NCBI GenBank assembly: GCA_934692295.1
Contig: CAKUTL010000001.1
Span: forward strand, 1-64,000
From: an uncultured Candidatus Melainabacteria bacterium
Lineage (GTDB): Bacteria; Cyanobacteriota; Vampirovibrionia; Gastranaerophilales; Gastranaerophilaceae
Direction of reading: 5' to 3'
Length of the DNA: 64,000 bases
Made by a program: the position numbers and the translations under genes. A model generated the notes under the pieces. The model saw only the letters and a list, made by a program, of their open reading frames with translations. It was not told the DNA's origin and did not search any database. This document shows positions 8,366-15,636 of the stretch, in pieces. Positions within the stretch are counted from its first letter, which is position 1. Each line of letters starts with the position of its first letter.

Positions 8366-9097
8366 ATGAATATTCAAAGTACAAATTTTAATACCCCTCA
8401 ATTTACCTCAAGATTAAACCCAATTCATCCAAGTATAATCAAAACTGCATCAGGTAAGTTAACCCTAAAAGAAGCTAAGCCTTCAGAAATAGAAAATCCG
8501 AAATTTTTAGAGAAATTGTCGAAGTTTTATTGTGCTAATTTTTCAACTTGTACAGACGATCCTTCTTGGATTATGTACAATACAGTTCCTAAAAGAATAA
8601 AAAATCAAATGATTGAAAACTTTGTTTCTTATTTAAGACACATTATTAAAAATGATGATGGTAATATGACGTTGCTTCTTGCGAAAGATAAAAGAAACAA
8701 AATTCAAGGAGCTTGCTTATCTTATGGATATGATTTAGTTGACGGCTCAAAAGATTATATTCTTTATGTGGATTCAATTGCTGTAAATAAAACATTCCGA
8801 GGTGCTAAACTAGGCAAAAAGATGATGCAAAAAACAATTGAAGCTAATAAAGATAATTCAAGTTTTACGGATGTATTTTTAGTTGGCGAAAAAAGGGCTT
8901 TGGGGTTTTATAAAAAACTCGGATTTGCAAATTTGATAAAAAAGGACCCTGCTCAGTGCAAGGTGTCGAATTTTATTGCTTTAGATAGAGAAGATTATCC
9001 TAAATACGTTGATTTCTTAACTCTCCCTCTAAAACCTAAACAGCCTCGTTGGTACTCAAAAGTTGCTCAAAAAATTAGTGATGCTTGGATTTTTTAG
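8366..9097 (+). CDS. GNAT-family acetyltransferase with NF-type N-terminal signature
   Basis: 243 aa. The GNAT fold is shown by YVDSIAVNKTFRGAKLGKKMM (acetyl-CoA loop R-G-x-x-L-G-K) and RALGFYKKLGF. The acceptor substrate is unknown. The N-terminus MNIQSTNFNTPQFTSRLN precedes the domain and shares the short S-x-N-F pattern with the proteins starting at 21885 and 42152 (minus). This may be a lineage-specific targeting signal. It lies downstream of aroA by 37 bp and converges on the next gene. Confidence 0.8.
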   Translation: MNIQSTNFNTPQFTSRLNPIHPSIIKTASGKLTLKEAKPSEIENPKFLEKLSKFYCANFSTCTDDPSWIMYNTVPKRIKNQMIENFVSYLRHIIKNDDGNMTLLLAKDKRNKIQGACLSYGYDLVDGSKDYILYVDSIAVNKTFRGAKLGKKMMQKTIEANKDNSSFTDVFLVGEKRALGFYKKLGFANLIKKDPAQCKVSNFIALDREDYPKYVDFLTLPLKPKQPRWYSKVAQKISDAWIF

Positions 9098-9098
9098 A

Positions 9099-9572
9099 TT
9101 AATACCATCCCCATAATAAATATCTTACTAATATTGCTAAAGGACTATCCATGAATGTTGGTTTAAATGTTTCTGGAGAGTCATCTAATTCTACATATGG
9201 GTTTAGATGGAGTAAGAGTTCATAGACATCTCCTTTAGAATGGAGTTCTTTTTTTATGCATTCTCCGTTTTTTAAATAAAAACTAATCTCCGCTAAATAA
9301 TAAAATCTTCTCTCTTCTGGAGTAAAAAGATTAAAAAGAGAAGGACGTTCTACTGAATTTAAAATATTTGCTTGCCTTCCTTGTTCCCAAACATATACCT
9401 TTTCAATATCTGAAAACTTATAAAAAGAAGCACCTATCATAACGCATTGTTTCTCTTTATCAATTTTTATATCTTCAAATTTTAATTGATTAGAAGGTTT
9501 AGAACTTGGTTTTCCATAGACCGCAAAAATAATTAAAGCCATTACCGCAATTGTTATAGTAAGAATTGTCAT
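9099..9572 (-). CDS. Membrane-anchored hypothetical protein
   Basis: 157 aa. It has one N-terminal membrane helix (LTITIAVMALIIFAVYG), then a soluble domain rich in beta-strand and charged residues. No family is recognised. It is translated 11 bp after the ABC permease gene, with a good AAAGGAA ribosome site, so the two are probably one operon. A role in the same transport process is possible but unsupported by motif. Confidence 0.65.
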   Translation of the reverse strand: MTILTITIAVMALIIFAVYGKPSSKPSNQLKFEDIKIDKEKQCVMIGASFYKFSDIEKVYVWEQGRQANILNSVERPSLFNLFTPEERRFYYLAEISFYLKNGECIKKELHSKGDVYELLLHLNPYVELDDSPETFKPTFMDSPLAILVRYLLWGWY

Positions 9573-9583
9573 TATAAATTCCT

Positions 9584-10408
9584 TTATTCTTTAACTCCAC
9601 CTTGCAATATATCATTTATAAAATATTTTTTACCCAAAAGGAATACTCCAATTACAGGAATTGTGCAAATTACTGAACAGGCTAACAAATCTCCCCATAG
9701 GGTGATTTCTCTAAAACTTCCTTTGAAAATTGCTAATCCAACGGGTAGTGTTCTCATAGATTCGGTATTTGTTACAATCAAAGGCCACATAAAGCTATTC
9801 CAAGTTGTAACAAATGTAAAAATTGAAAGAGTTGCTATTGCAGGAATTGCAAGAGGTAATGCTATTTTAAAAAAGGTTGAAAAAATATTACAGCCATCAA
9901 TTTTTGCAGATTCTTCCAAGTCCTTTGGTAAGCCTAAGAAGTATTGACGCATCATAAATATCCCAAACCCGCCAAACAATCCTGGGAGAATTAACGCTTG
10001 ATATGTATTTATCCAATGAAATTGACGCATTAAGAAAAATAATGGGATAATATTAACTTGAGGAGGTACGAGCATTGTAATTAAGACAAGCAAAAATAAT
10101 CCATCCCTCCATTTGAAAGTCATTCTTGCAAATGCATATCCTGCAAGGGCTGATATTATAACTTGTCCAAGAGTTGTTACAATGGCTACAAAAAGGCTAT
10201 TTATAAAATATTTCCATAATGGAATTTTATTGAAAACACTGATATAGTTATCGATGGTTATAGGAGAATAAATAAGCTTTCCTCCTTGGTTAAAAATTTC
10301 TCCATTAGGGACAAGTGATAGATTAATCATTGCAAAAAACGGATATAGCATACTTATTGCAATTAAAACCAAACATACATAACCAATAACTATCCGCCAA
10401 TTTCTCAT
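9584..10408 (-). CDS. Carbohydrate ABC transporter permease (MalG/UgpE type)
   Basis: 274 aa inner-membrane protein with six predicted helices. The EAA loop that contacts the ATPase reads LPKDLEESAKIDGCNIFSTF, with the conserved G, then IALPLAIPAI. The N-terminus resembles MalG/UgpE-type permeases. The partner permease, binding protein and ATPase are not in the window, so this is an isolated component or the end of a split locus. The substrate, probably a sugar or glycerol-phosphate, is unknown. Confidence 0.9.
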   Translation of the reverse strand: MRNWRIVIGYVCLVLIAISMLYPFFAMINLSLVPNGEIFNQGGKLIYSPITIDNYISVFNKIPLWKYFINSLFVAIVTTLGQVIISALAGYAFARMTFKWRDGLFLLVLITMLVPPQVNIIPLFFLMRQFHWINTYQALILPGLFGGFGIFMMRQYFLGLPKDLEESAKIDGCNIFSTFFKIALPLAIPAIATLSIFTFVTTWNSFMWPLIVTNTESMRTLPVGLAIFKGSFREITLWGDLLACSVICTIPVIGVFLLGKKYFINDILQGGVKE

Positions 10409-10465
10409 AACTCAATTATATCACGTTAAACATTATATTCAAAATAAATTACGTAACGAATGTAT

Positions 10466-10485
10466 AAGTTTTTAATCAAAAACTT
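10466..10485. promoter_or_regulatory. Inverted repeat upstream of pflB
   Basis: AAGTTTTT (10466-10473) and AAAAACTT (10478-10485) are exact complements around AATC. It lies about 100 bp before pflB and 60 bp before the ABC permease start, in the divergent promoter region. It could be an operator, or a weak hairpin. No T-run follows. Confidence 0.35.
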
Positions 10486-10585
10486 TTATTTTAACTAAAC
10501 ATGTAGTATATTACCCATGATAGGTTTATGTGTTTTTAGACAAATATTTATCAAAACTATTTATAACAATTAGGAGGGAAACAAA

Positions 10586-12664
10586 ATGCAATCAACTTTG
10601 GACAAGAAAACTTATCCAACGACGGAGTTTATCTCAGGAAAATGGCAACAAGAAATCAATGTAAGAGATTTCATTCAAAAAAACTACACTCCATATGAAG
10701 GAGATTCAAGCTTTTTAGCTAAACCAACAGAAGCTACAACAAAATTGTGGCAAGAATGCTGTGATTTATTAAAAAAAGAACGTGATAATGGTGGTGTTCT
10801 TGATATGGATACAAAAGTTGTATCTACAATCACTTCACACGGAGCAGGATATATTGATAAAAACTTAGAAACAATTGTAGGTTTGCAAACAGATGCTCCG
10901 CTAAAACGTTCAATGCAACCATTTGGTGGTATTAGAATGGCAGAGTCAGCTTGTAAATCTTATGGATATGAAGTGGATTCTGAAGTTTCTGAAGTATTTA
11001 CAAAATACAGAAAAACTCATAACCAAGGTGTTTTTGATGCTTATACTCCAGAAATGAAAGCTGCTAGACACTCTGCAATTATTACTGGTCTTCCTGATGC
11101 TTACGGAAGAGGAAGAATTATCGGTGATTACAGACGTATTGCTTTGTATGGTATTAACAGACTTATCGAAGATAAAAAAGAACAATTTAAATCTCTTGAA
11201 GGCGAAATGACTCCTGATAGAATCCAATTGAGAGAAGAAATTTCTGAACAAATTAAAGCTCTTAAAGAAATGATTGAATTGGGTAATATTTATGGTTTTG
11301 ATATTTCTCAACCTGCAAGAAATGCAAAAGAAGCTGTTCAATGGTTATATTTTGGATACTTAGCTGCTATTAAAGAACAAAATGGTGCAGCGATGAGTAT
11401 CGGTAGAACTTCAACTTTCTTAGATATTTATATCGAAAGAGATTTGAAAGAAGGCGTATTAACAGAAGAAGAAGCTCAAGAGTTAATTGACCATTTTATT
11501 ATGAAGTTAAGACTTGTGAAATTTGCAAGAACACCTGAATACAATGAATTATTCTCCGGTGATCCTACTTGGGTAACTGAATCTATTGGTGGTATGGGAA
11601 TTGACGGAAGAACATTGGTTACTAAAAACTCATTCCGTTATTTGCATACATTAGAAAATTTGGGTACAGCTCCAGAACCAAACTTAACAGTTTTATGGTC
11701 AAAGAGATTACCTCACAACTTTAAGCAATATTGTGCTCATATTTCAATCACAACATCTTCTATTCAATATGAAAATGATGATATGATGAGAGTTACACAC
11801 GGTGATGATTACGCAATTGCTTGTTGTGTATCATCAATGGTAGTTGGTAAAGAAATGCAATTCTTTGGTGCGAGAGCAAACCTTGCAAAATGTTTGTTAT
11901 ATGCAATCAACGGTGGTATTGACGAAAGACTTAAAGTTCAAGTAGGTCCTAAATATCGTCCTGTAACTTCTGAATACTTAGATTATGATGAAGTTATGGA
12001 TAAATATAACGATATGATGGAATGGCTTGCTGGATTGTATGTAAATACTTTGAATATCATTCACTATATGCACGACAAATATTGTTATGAAAGAGCTCAA
12101 ATGGCGTTACACGACAGAGATGTAAAACGTTATTTTGCAACTGGTATTGCAGGTTTATCTGTTGTTGCAGATTCTCTTTCTGCAATTAAATATGCAAAAG
12201 TTAAGGCTATTCGTGATGAAGATGGAGTTGTTGTTGATTACCAAGTTGAAGGAGATTATCCAAAATACGGAAACAATGATGATAGAGTTGACCAAATTGC
12301 AGTTGATTTAGTTAAAAACTTTATGTCAAAAATTAGAAAACATTATACATATAGAAACTCTATTCCAACAATGTCAATTTTAACAATTACATCAAACGTT
12401 GTTTATGGAAAGAAAACAGGTAATACTCCAGATGGTAGAAAAGCTGGTATTCCTTTAGCTCCAGGTGCAAATCCAATGCACGGAAGAGATTCTAACGGTG
12501 CTGTTGCATCTTTAGCTTCTGTTGCGAAACTTCCATTCAACGATGCTCAAGATGGTATTTCAAATACATTCTCAATTATTCCTAACGCATTAGGAAAAGA
12601 TGAAATCTTTATGGGCGATTTGAATATTCAACTTGATGCAGGATGTTGCGAATCAAATATTTAG
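10586..12664 (+). CDS. pflB: Pyruvate formate-lyase catalytic part, lacking the glycyl-radical domain
   Basis: 692 aa against about 760 for whole PFL. The enzyme cleaves pyruvate with CoA to acetyl-CoA and formate. The two catalytic cysteines are present in [10 protein letters not shown] at residues 413-414. Conservation holds up to [11 protein letters not shown], where normal PFL continues into the glycyl-radical domain. Here the frame continues for 18 unrelated residues (IFMGDLN to CCESNI) and ends at TAG. The missing domain is a separate ORF 83 bp downstream. A strong AGGAGGG ribosome site supports the start. No alternative frame joins the two ORFs. Confidence 0.95.
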   Translation: MQSTLDKKTYPTTEFISGKWQQEINVRDFIQKNYTPYEGDSSFLAKPTEATTKLWQECCDLLKKERDNGGVLDMDTKVVSTITSHGAGYIDKNLETIVGLQTDAPLKRSMQPFGGIRMAESACKSYGYEVDSEVSEVFTKYRKTHNQGVFDAYTPEMKAARHSAIITGLPDAYGRGRIIGDYRRIALYGINRLIEDKKEQFKSLEGEMTPDRIQLREEISEQIKALKEMIELGNIYGFDISQPARNAKEAVQWLYFGYLAAIKEQNGAAMSIGRTSTFLDIYIERDLKEGVLTEEEAQELIDHFIMKLRLVKFARTPEYNELFSGDPTWVTESIGGMGIDGRTLVTKNSFRYLHTLENLGTAPEPNLTVLWSKRLPHNFKQYCAHISITTSSIQYENDDMMRVTHGDDYAIACCVSSMVVGKEMQFFGARANLAKCLLYAINGGIDERLKVQVGPKYRPVTSEYLDYDEVMDKYNDMMEWLAGLYVNTLNIIHYMHDKYCYERAQMALHDRDVKRYFATGIAGLSVVADSLSAIKYAKVKAIRDEDGVVVDYQVEGDYPKYGNNDDRVDQIAVDLVKNFMSKIRKHYTYRNSIPTMSILTITSNVVYGKKTGNTPDGRKAGIPLAPGANPMHGRDSNGAVASLASVAKLPFNDAQDGISNTFSIIPNALGKDEIFMGDLNIQLDAGCCESNI

Positions 12665-12666
12665 AT

Positions 12667-12706
12667 TCCTTCCAATTGAAGGAGCTTCGAAATCTTTGAT
12701 TTCGAG
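12667..12706 (+). other. Hairpins in the gap between the two pyruvate formate-lyase ORFs
   Basis: CCTTC/GAAGG (12668-12672, 12678-12682) and an 8-bp stem TCGAAATC/GATTTCGA (12687-12694, 12698-12705, loop TTT) follow the pflB stop. No T-run follows, so they are not terminators. They may stabilise the mRNA or set the ratio of the two products. Confidence 0.4.
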
Positions 12707-12747
12707 AATGGGTAAATACTCAATTTAAAAGAAAAGGAAACAAAATT

Positions 12748-12984
12748 ATGACAACACAACAAGAAGAAAATTTAATAAATTTATTAGACGGATACGTAGA
12801 AAAAGGCGGACACCATTTGAACGTAAACGTATTTAACAGAGAAACATTATTGGATGCACAAGCTCATCCTGAAAAATATCCACAATTAACAGTTAGGGTT
12901 TCAGGATATGCTGTTAACTTCATCAAATTGACAAAAGAACAACAAGATGATGTTATCTCTAGAACATTCCACAGTGCAATTTAA
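12748..12984 (+). CDS. Stand-alone glycyl-radical domain of pyruvate formate-lyase
   Basis: 78 aa. [20 protein letters not shown] and [15 protein letters not shown] are the C-terminal glycyl-radical domain of PFL, with the radical Gly at residue 53 in RVSGYAV. It has its own ATG and an AAGGA ribosome site 9 bases upstream. The family precedent is GrcA/YfiD, which restores PFL with a damaged radical domain; here the split is built in, because the large ORF lacks the domain. A terminator hairpin follows at 13006. PflA encoded 1.8 kb downstream would install the radical. Confidence 0.93.
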   Translation: MTTQQEENLINLLDGYVEKGGHHLNVNVFNRETLLDAQAHPEKYPQLTVRVSGYAVNFIKLTKEQQDDVISRTFHSAI

Positions 12985-13005
12985 AATTTGTTAAATAAAT
13001 TGAAA

Positions 13006-13040
13006 AGTCCTGCAAATTAAAACCATTTGCAGGGCTTTTT
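13006..13040 (+). terminator. Intrinsic terminator after the pyruvate formate-lyase genes
   Basis: A 12-bp stem (13006-13017 with 13025-13036, one G-T pair) with a 7-base loop, followed by TTTT. Confidence 0.85.
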
Positions 13041-13103
13041 ACTAGCAAAATTTTTTCTTGAGTAATTTTATAATAATATAAATAGAACTTTAAAGGGAAA
13101 AAG

Positions 13104-13844
13104 ATGGATAAGCAAAACGCACTTGGTATAGCTCAATTTACAGTAGGGGCTTCTCTTGGATACCAAGGAATAAAACATGGTTTGCCACGAGCTTTAGGAT
13201 TAAGAACCGAATATCATATAACAAGTAAAGAAAATGCAGACTTAATAAAAAAAGCAGGAAACATTTTAAATCCGGCATTTGGAGGTAAAAACGGGTGGGC
13301 GGAAAAAACTGGGAGAAATTTATTCATAAAAAACTCTCAAAATTATGTTCATATAACGGGGTTACATAAAGATAATCAAGTAGCAAAACCACTTTTGAGT
13401 AAATATAAATATACTGCACCTTTTAGGATGTATTATAGAACAGGGCAATGCCTTATGTATAAGACATTAGGTAGCATAGATGCTAAAAAATTTGAAGTAT
13501 TTTTTAGAAAAAGAGGTAAAAAAAATTTTATTATAAATATTGCAAAAGAGTTTAAAAACACGCTTCTTCATAACAAAACTAAAAAATTCTGTATTTCAGG
13601 AACAGATTCTTATTTCAATACAAAATTTATTCCTGATGCGGATGATATTGCCCTAAAATCAGCAGAAAAAATAAAGGTTTATAACAATAGATTTAGTGCA
13701 ATGGTTGCAGGGTTGAAAAAATTCGGAATTAAAGGGATGAAAGAAAATAAAAGTCGAGTTGCTTTTGGTGCCGGAGTTTTAACTCTTGGAACGTATTCTG
13801 GGGGAAAACTTATTAAAAAAGGAATAAGTAATATTTGTCAATGA
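13104..13844 (+). CDS. Hypothetical protein, tandem paralogue 1
   Basis: 246 aa, no recognised family. It is closely related to the gene at 14034 across its whole length. The best-kept blocks are IKHGLPRALGLRTEYH, KKFCISGTDSYFNTKFIPDA and KVYNNRFS. The N-terminal TEYHITSKENADLIKKAG then GGKNGW faintly recalls ART-like folds (YHxTS...A..I...G), but no catalytic set can be assigned. The ends are hydrophobic and glycine-rich (GVLTLGTYSGGKLI), suggesting weak membrane association. It sits between the PFL genes and pflA, directly followed by a pflA remnant. Confidence 0.75.
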   Translation: MDKQNALGIAQFTVGASLGYQGIKHGLPRALGLRTEYHITSKENADLIKKAGNILNPAFGGKNGWAEKTGRNLFIKNSQNYVHITGLHKDNQVAKPLLSKYKYTAPFRMYYRTGQCLMYKTLGSIDAKKFEVFFRKRGKKNFIINIAKEFKNTLLHNKTKKFCISGTDSYFNTKFIPDADDIALKSAEKIKVYNNRFSAMVAGLKKFGIKGMKENKSRVAFGAGVLTLGTYSGGKLIKKGISNICQ

Positions 13845-13945
13845 AAAATATGAAGCCTTAAAAGAATTTGTTAAAAATGATGGAATAGCTGTAAGAGGTT
13901 GCGAACCTCTTATTCAAATAGATTTTGTAACAGATTAATTTGTAA
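13843..13945 (+). pseudogene. Remnant of pflA (internal fragment)
   Basis: Translated in one frame, the stretch after paralogue 1 reads EKYEALKEFVKNDGIAVRG then CEPLIQIDFVTD followed by a stop. PflA codons from about 60 read EKYDGVKEFVKSGGITVTG then GEPLLQIDFVTE. The fragment begins at the stop codon of paralogue 1 and loses similarity near 13945. Its GGEP SAM motif is GCEP. It is the scar of a duplication that copied the paralogue together with part of pflA. Confidence 0.85.
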
Positions 13946-14033
13946 ATTAAGAAAAATTAAAGGCTTTTTTAATTTATAGCAATTTTGTTATCAGAAATGT
14001 TTTTATAGAAATATAGAAGTAAAGGTAGGAAAA

Positions 14034-14771
14034 ATGGATAGGCAAAATGCTATAGGTGCAGCACAGATTGCTGGCGGTACATACTTAGGTTATCAAGGTA
14101 TTAAACATGGGTTGCCTAGAGCATTAGGTTTAAGAACAGAATATCACACGACAAGTAAAACTAATGCAGATTTAATCAAAAATGCTGGGAATATTTTAGA
14201 CCCAGCATGCGGAGGTAAAAATGGTTGGGCTGAAAAAGCAGGAAGTGAATTTTATGTAAAGAACTCAAGGAACTATGTCCATATAACAGGATTACATAAG
14301 GATAACATTGGCACAAGACCTCTTTTGGGTAAATTTACCGCACCTCTTCGTATGTTTTACAGAAAAACTCAATGCCTTATGTATAAGACATTTGGAAATA
14401 TAGATATTAAAAAATTTCAAAAATATTTTGTAGAAGGAGATAAAAAAGCTTTTATTAAAAATATGGTAAAAGAATTAAAAAATAGTATCCTTCATAACAG
14501 AACTAAAAAATTCTGTATATCAGGTACAGATTCTTATTTCAATACAAAATTTATTCCTGATGCGGATGATATTGCGTTGAAATCCGCAGAAAAAATAAAG
14601 GTTTATAACAATAGGTTTAGCTCGATGATTGCAGGGTTGAAAAAGTTTGGCTTATCTGGCATGAAAGAAAATAAAAGTCGTGTGGCTTTTGGGGTGGGGC
14701 TTTTATCTCTTGGAACTTATTCAGCTGTAAAACTTATCCAAAAAGGTGTTAATAATATTTGCAAAAGCTAA
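14034..14771 (+). CDS. Hypothetical protein, tandem paralogue 2
   Basis: 245 aa, homologous along its length to the gene at 13104, with the same N-terminal GYQGIKHGLPRALGLRTEYH and the same central FCISGTDSYFNTKFIPDA. No family is recognised. Nucleotide identity is highest in the central FCISGTDSY region (around 14505-14570), suggesting recent duplication or gene conversion. It is 22 bp upstream of pflA, so the two may be translated from one mRNA. A link to PFL activation is possible from position alone. Confidence 0.75.
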   Translation: MDRQNAIGAAQIAGGTYLGYQGIKHGLPRALGLRTEYHTTSKTNADLIKNAGNILDPACGGKNGWAEKAGSEFYVKNSRNYVHITGLHKDNIGTRPLLGKFTAPLRMFYRKTQCLMYKTFGNIDIKKFQKYFVEGDKKAFIKNMVKELKNSILHNRTKKFCISGTDSYFNTKFIPDADDIALKSAEKIKVYNNRFSSMIAGLKKFGLSGMKENKSRVAFGVGLLSLGTYSAVKLIQKGVNNICKS

Positions 14772-14793
14772 CATAATTATATAAAATGAGATT

Positions 14794-15549
14794 ATGACAG
14801 CACAAATTTTTGGCAATATTCATTCAATAGAAAGTTGTGGGACTGTTGATGGTCCAGGGATTCGCTTTGTAGTTTTTATGCAAGGTTGTCCATTGCGTTG
14901 CCAATATTGTCATAATCCTGATAGCTGGTCTGTTGAAAAAAATCAACAAATGACGGTTAATGAAATTCTAGAAAAATATGACGGGGTAAAAGAATTTGTA
15001 AAAAGTGGCGGAATTACTGTAACCGGTGGAGAACCCCTTTTACAAATAGATTTTGTAACAGAATTATTTATTAAAGCCAAAGAAAAAAATATTCATACTG
15101 CACTAGATACATCCGGAATTTTGTTTAACCCAGACAATACTCAAAAAATAGATAACTTATTAAAATATACAGACTTAGTTTTGCTAGATATTAAACATAT
15201 TAATAATGAAGAACACATAAAACTTACAGGACTTCCAAATGAAAATATCTTAAAATTTGCAAAATATTTATCGGATAAAAATATTCCTGTTTGGATAAGA
15301 CATGTTGTCGTAAAAGATATAACTTTAAACGAAAAATACCTAACTCAACTGGGTGAATTTTTAGGAACTTTGAATAATATTAAAGCTCTTGATGTATTGC
15401 CATATCACGATATGGCTATTCCCAAATACGAAAATTTAGGAATTAGCTATCCTTTAAAAAATACCCCTCCAACAACGAAAGAAGAAGCAATAAAAGCTCG
15501 GGATATAATCTTTTCGGCATATAAAAAACTAAAACAACTAAAAAAATAA
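14794..15549 (+). CDS. pflA: Pyruvate formate-lyase activating enzyme (radical SAM)
   Basis: 251 aa. CPLRCQYC near residue 33 is the CxxxCxxC cluster motif, and GGEPLLQ is the SAM-binding motif. The start, GNIHSIESCGTVDGPGIRFVVF, is characteristic of PflA. It abstracts hydrogen from the PFL glycine to make the glycyl radical. Here the target would be the separate 78-aa domain encoded at 12748. It lies downstream of two paralogous unknown genes, and a fragment of it lies between them. Confidence 0.95.
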   Translation: MTAQIFGNIHSIESCGTVDGPGIRFVVFMQGCPLRCQYCHNPDSWSVEKNQQMTVNEILEKYDGVKEFVKSGGITVTGGEPLLQIDFVTELFIKAKEKNIHTALDTSGILFNPDNTQKIDNLLKYTDLVLLDIKHINNEEHIKLTGLPNENILKFAKYLSDKNIPVWIRHVVVKDITLNEKYLTQLGEFLGTLNNIKALDVLPYHDMAIPKYENLGISYPLKNTPPTTKEEAIKARDIIFSAYKKLKQLKK

Positions 15550-15636
15550 TTAAATAAAAGTTAATTTCTAATGACTTTACACAAAATACTATTAAAATAA
15601 TAATAGAAAATATTATTATGAATGGAGTTGGTGTAA

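Noticed and set aside
10409..10585. FNR or Rex operator upstream of pflB
   Set aside because: The inverted repeat present (AAGTTTTT/AAAAACTT) does not match TTGAT-N4-ATCAA or a Rex site.
12600..12760. Programmed frameshift or read-through joining the two pyruvate formate-lyase ORFs
   Set aside because: The other two frames of the large ORF's 3' end close within a few codons, and the region between has several stops in all frames. The second ORF has its own ATG and ribosome site.
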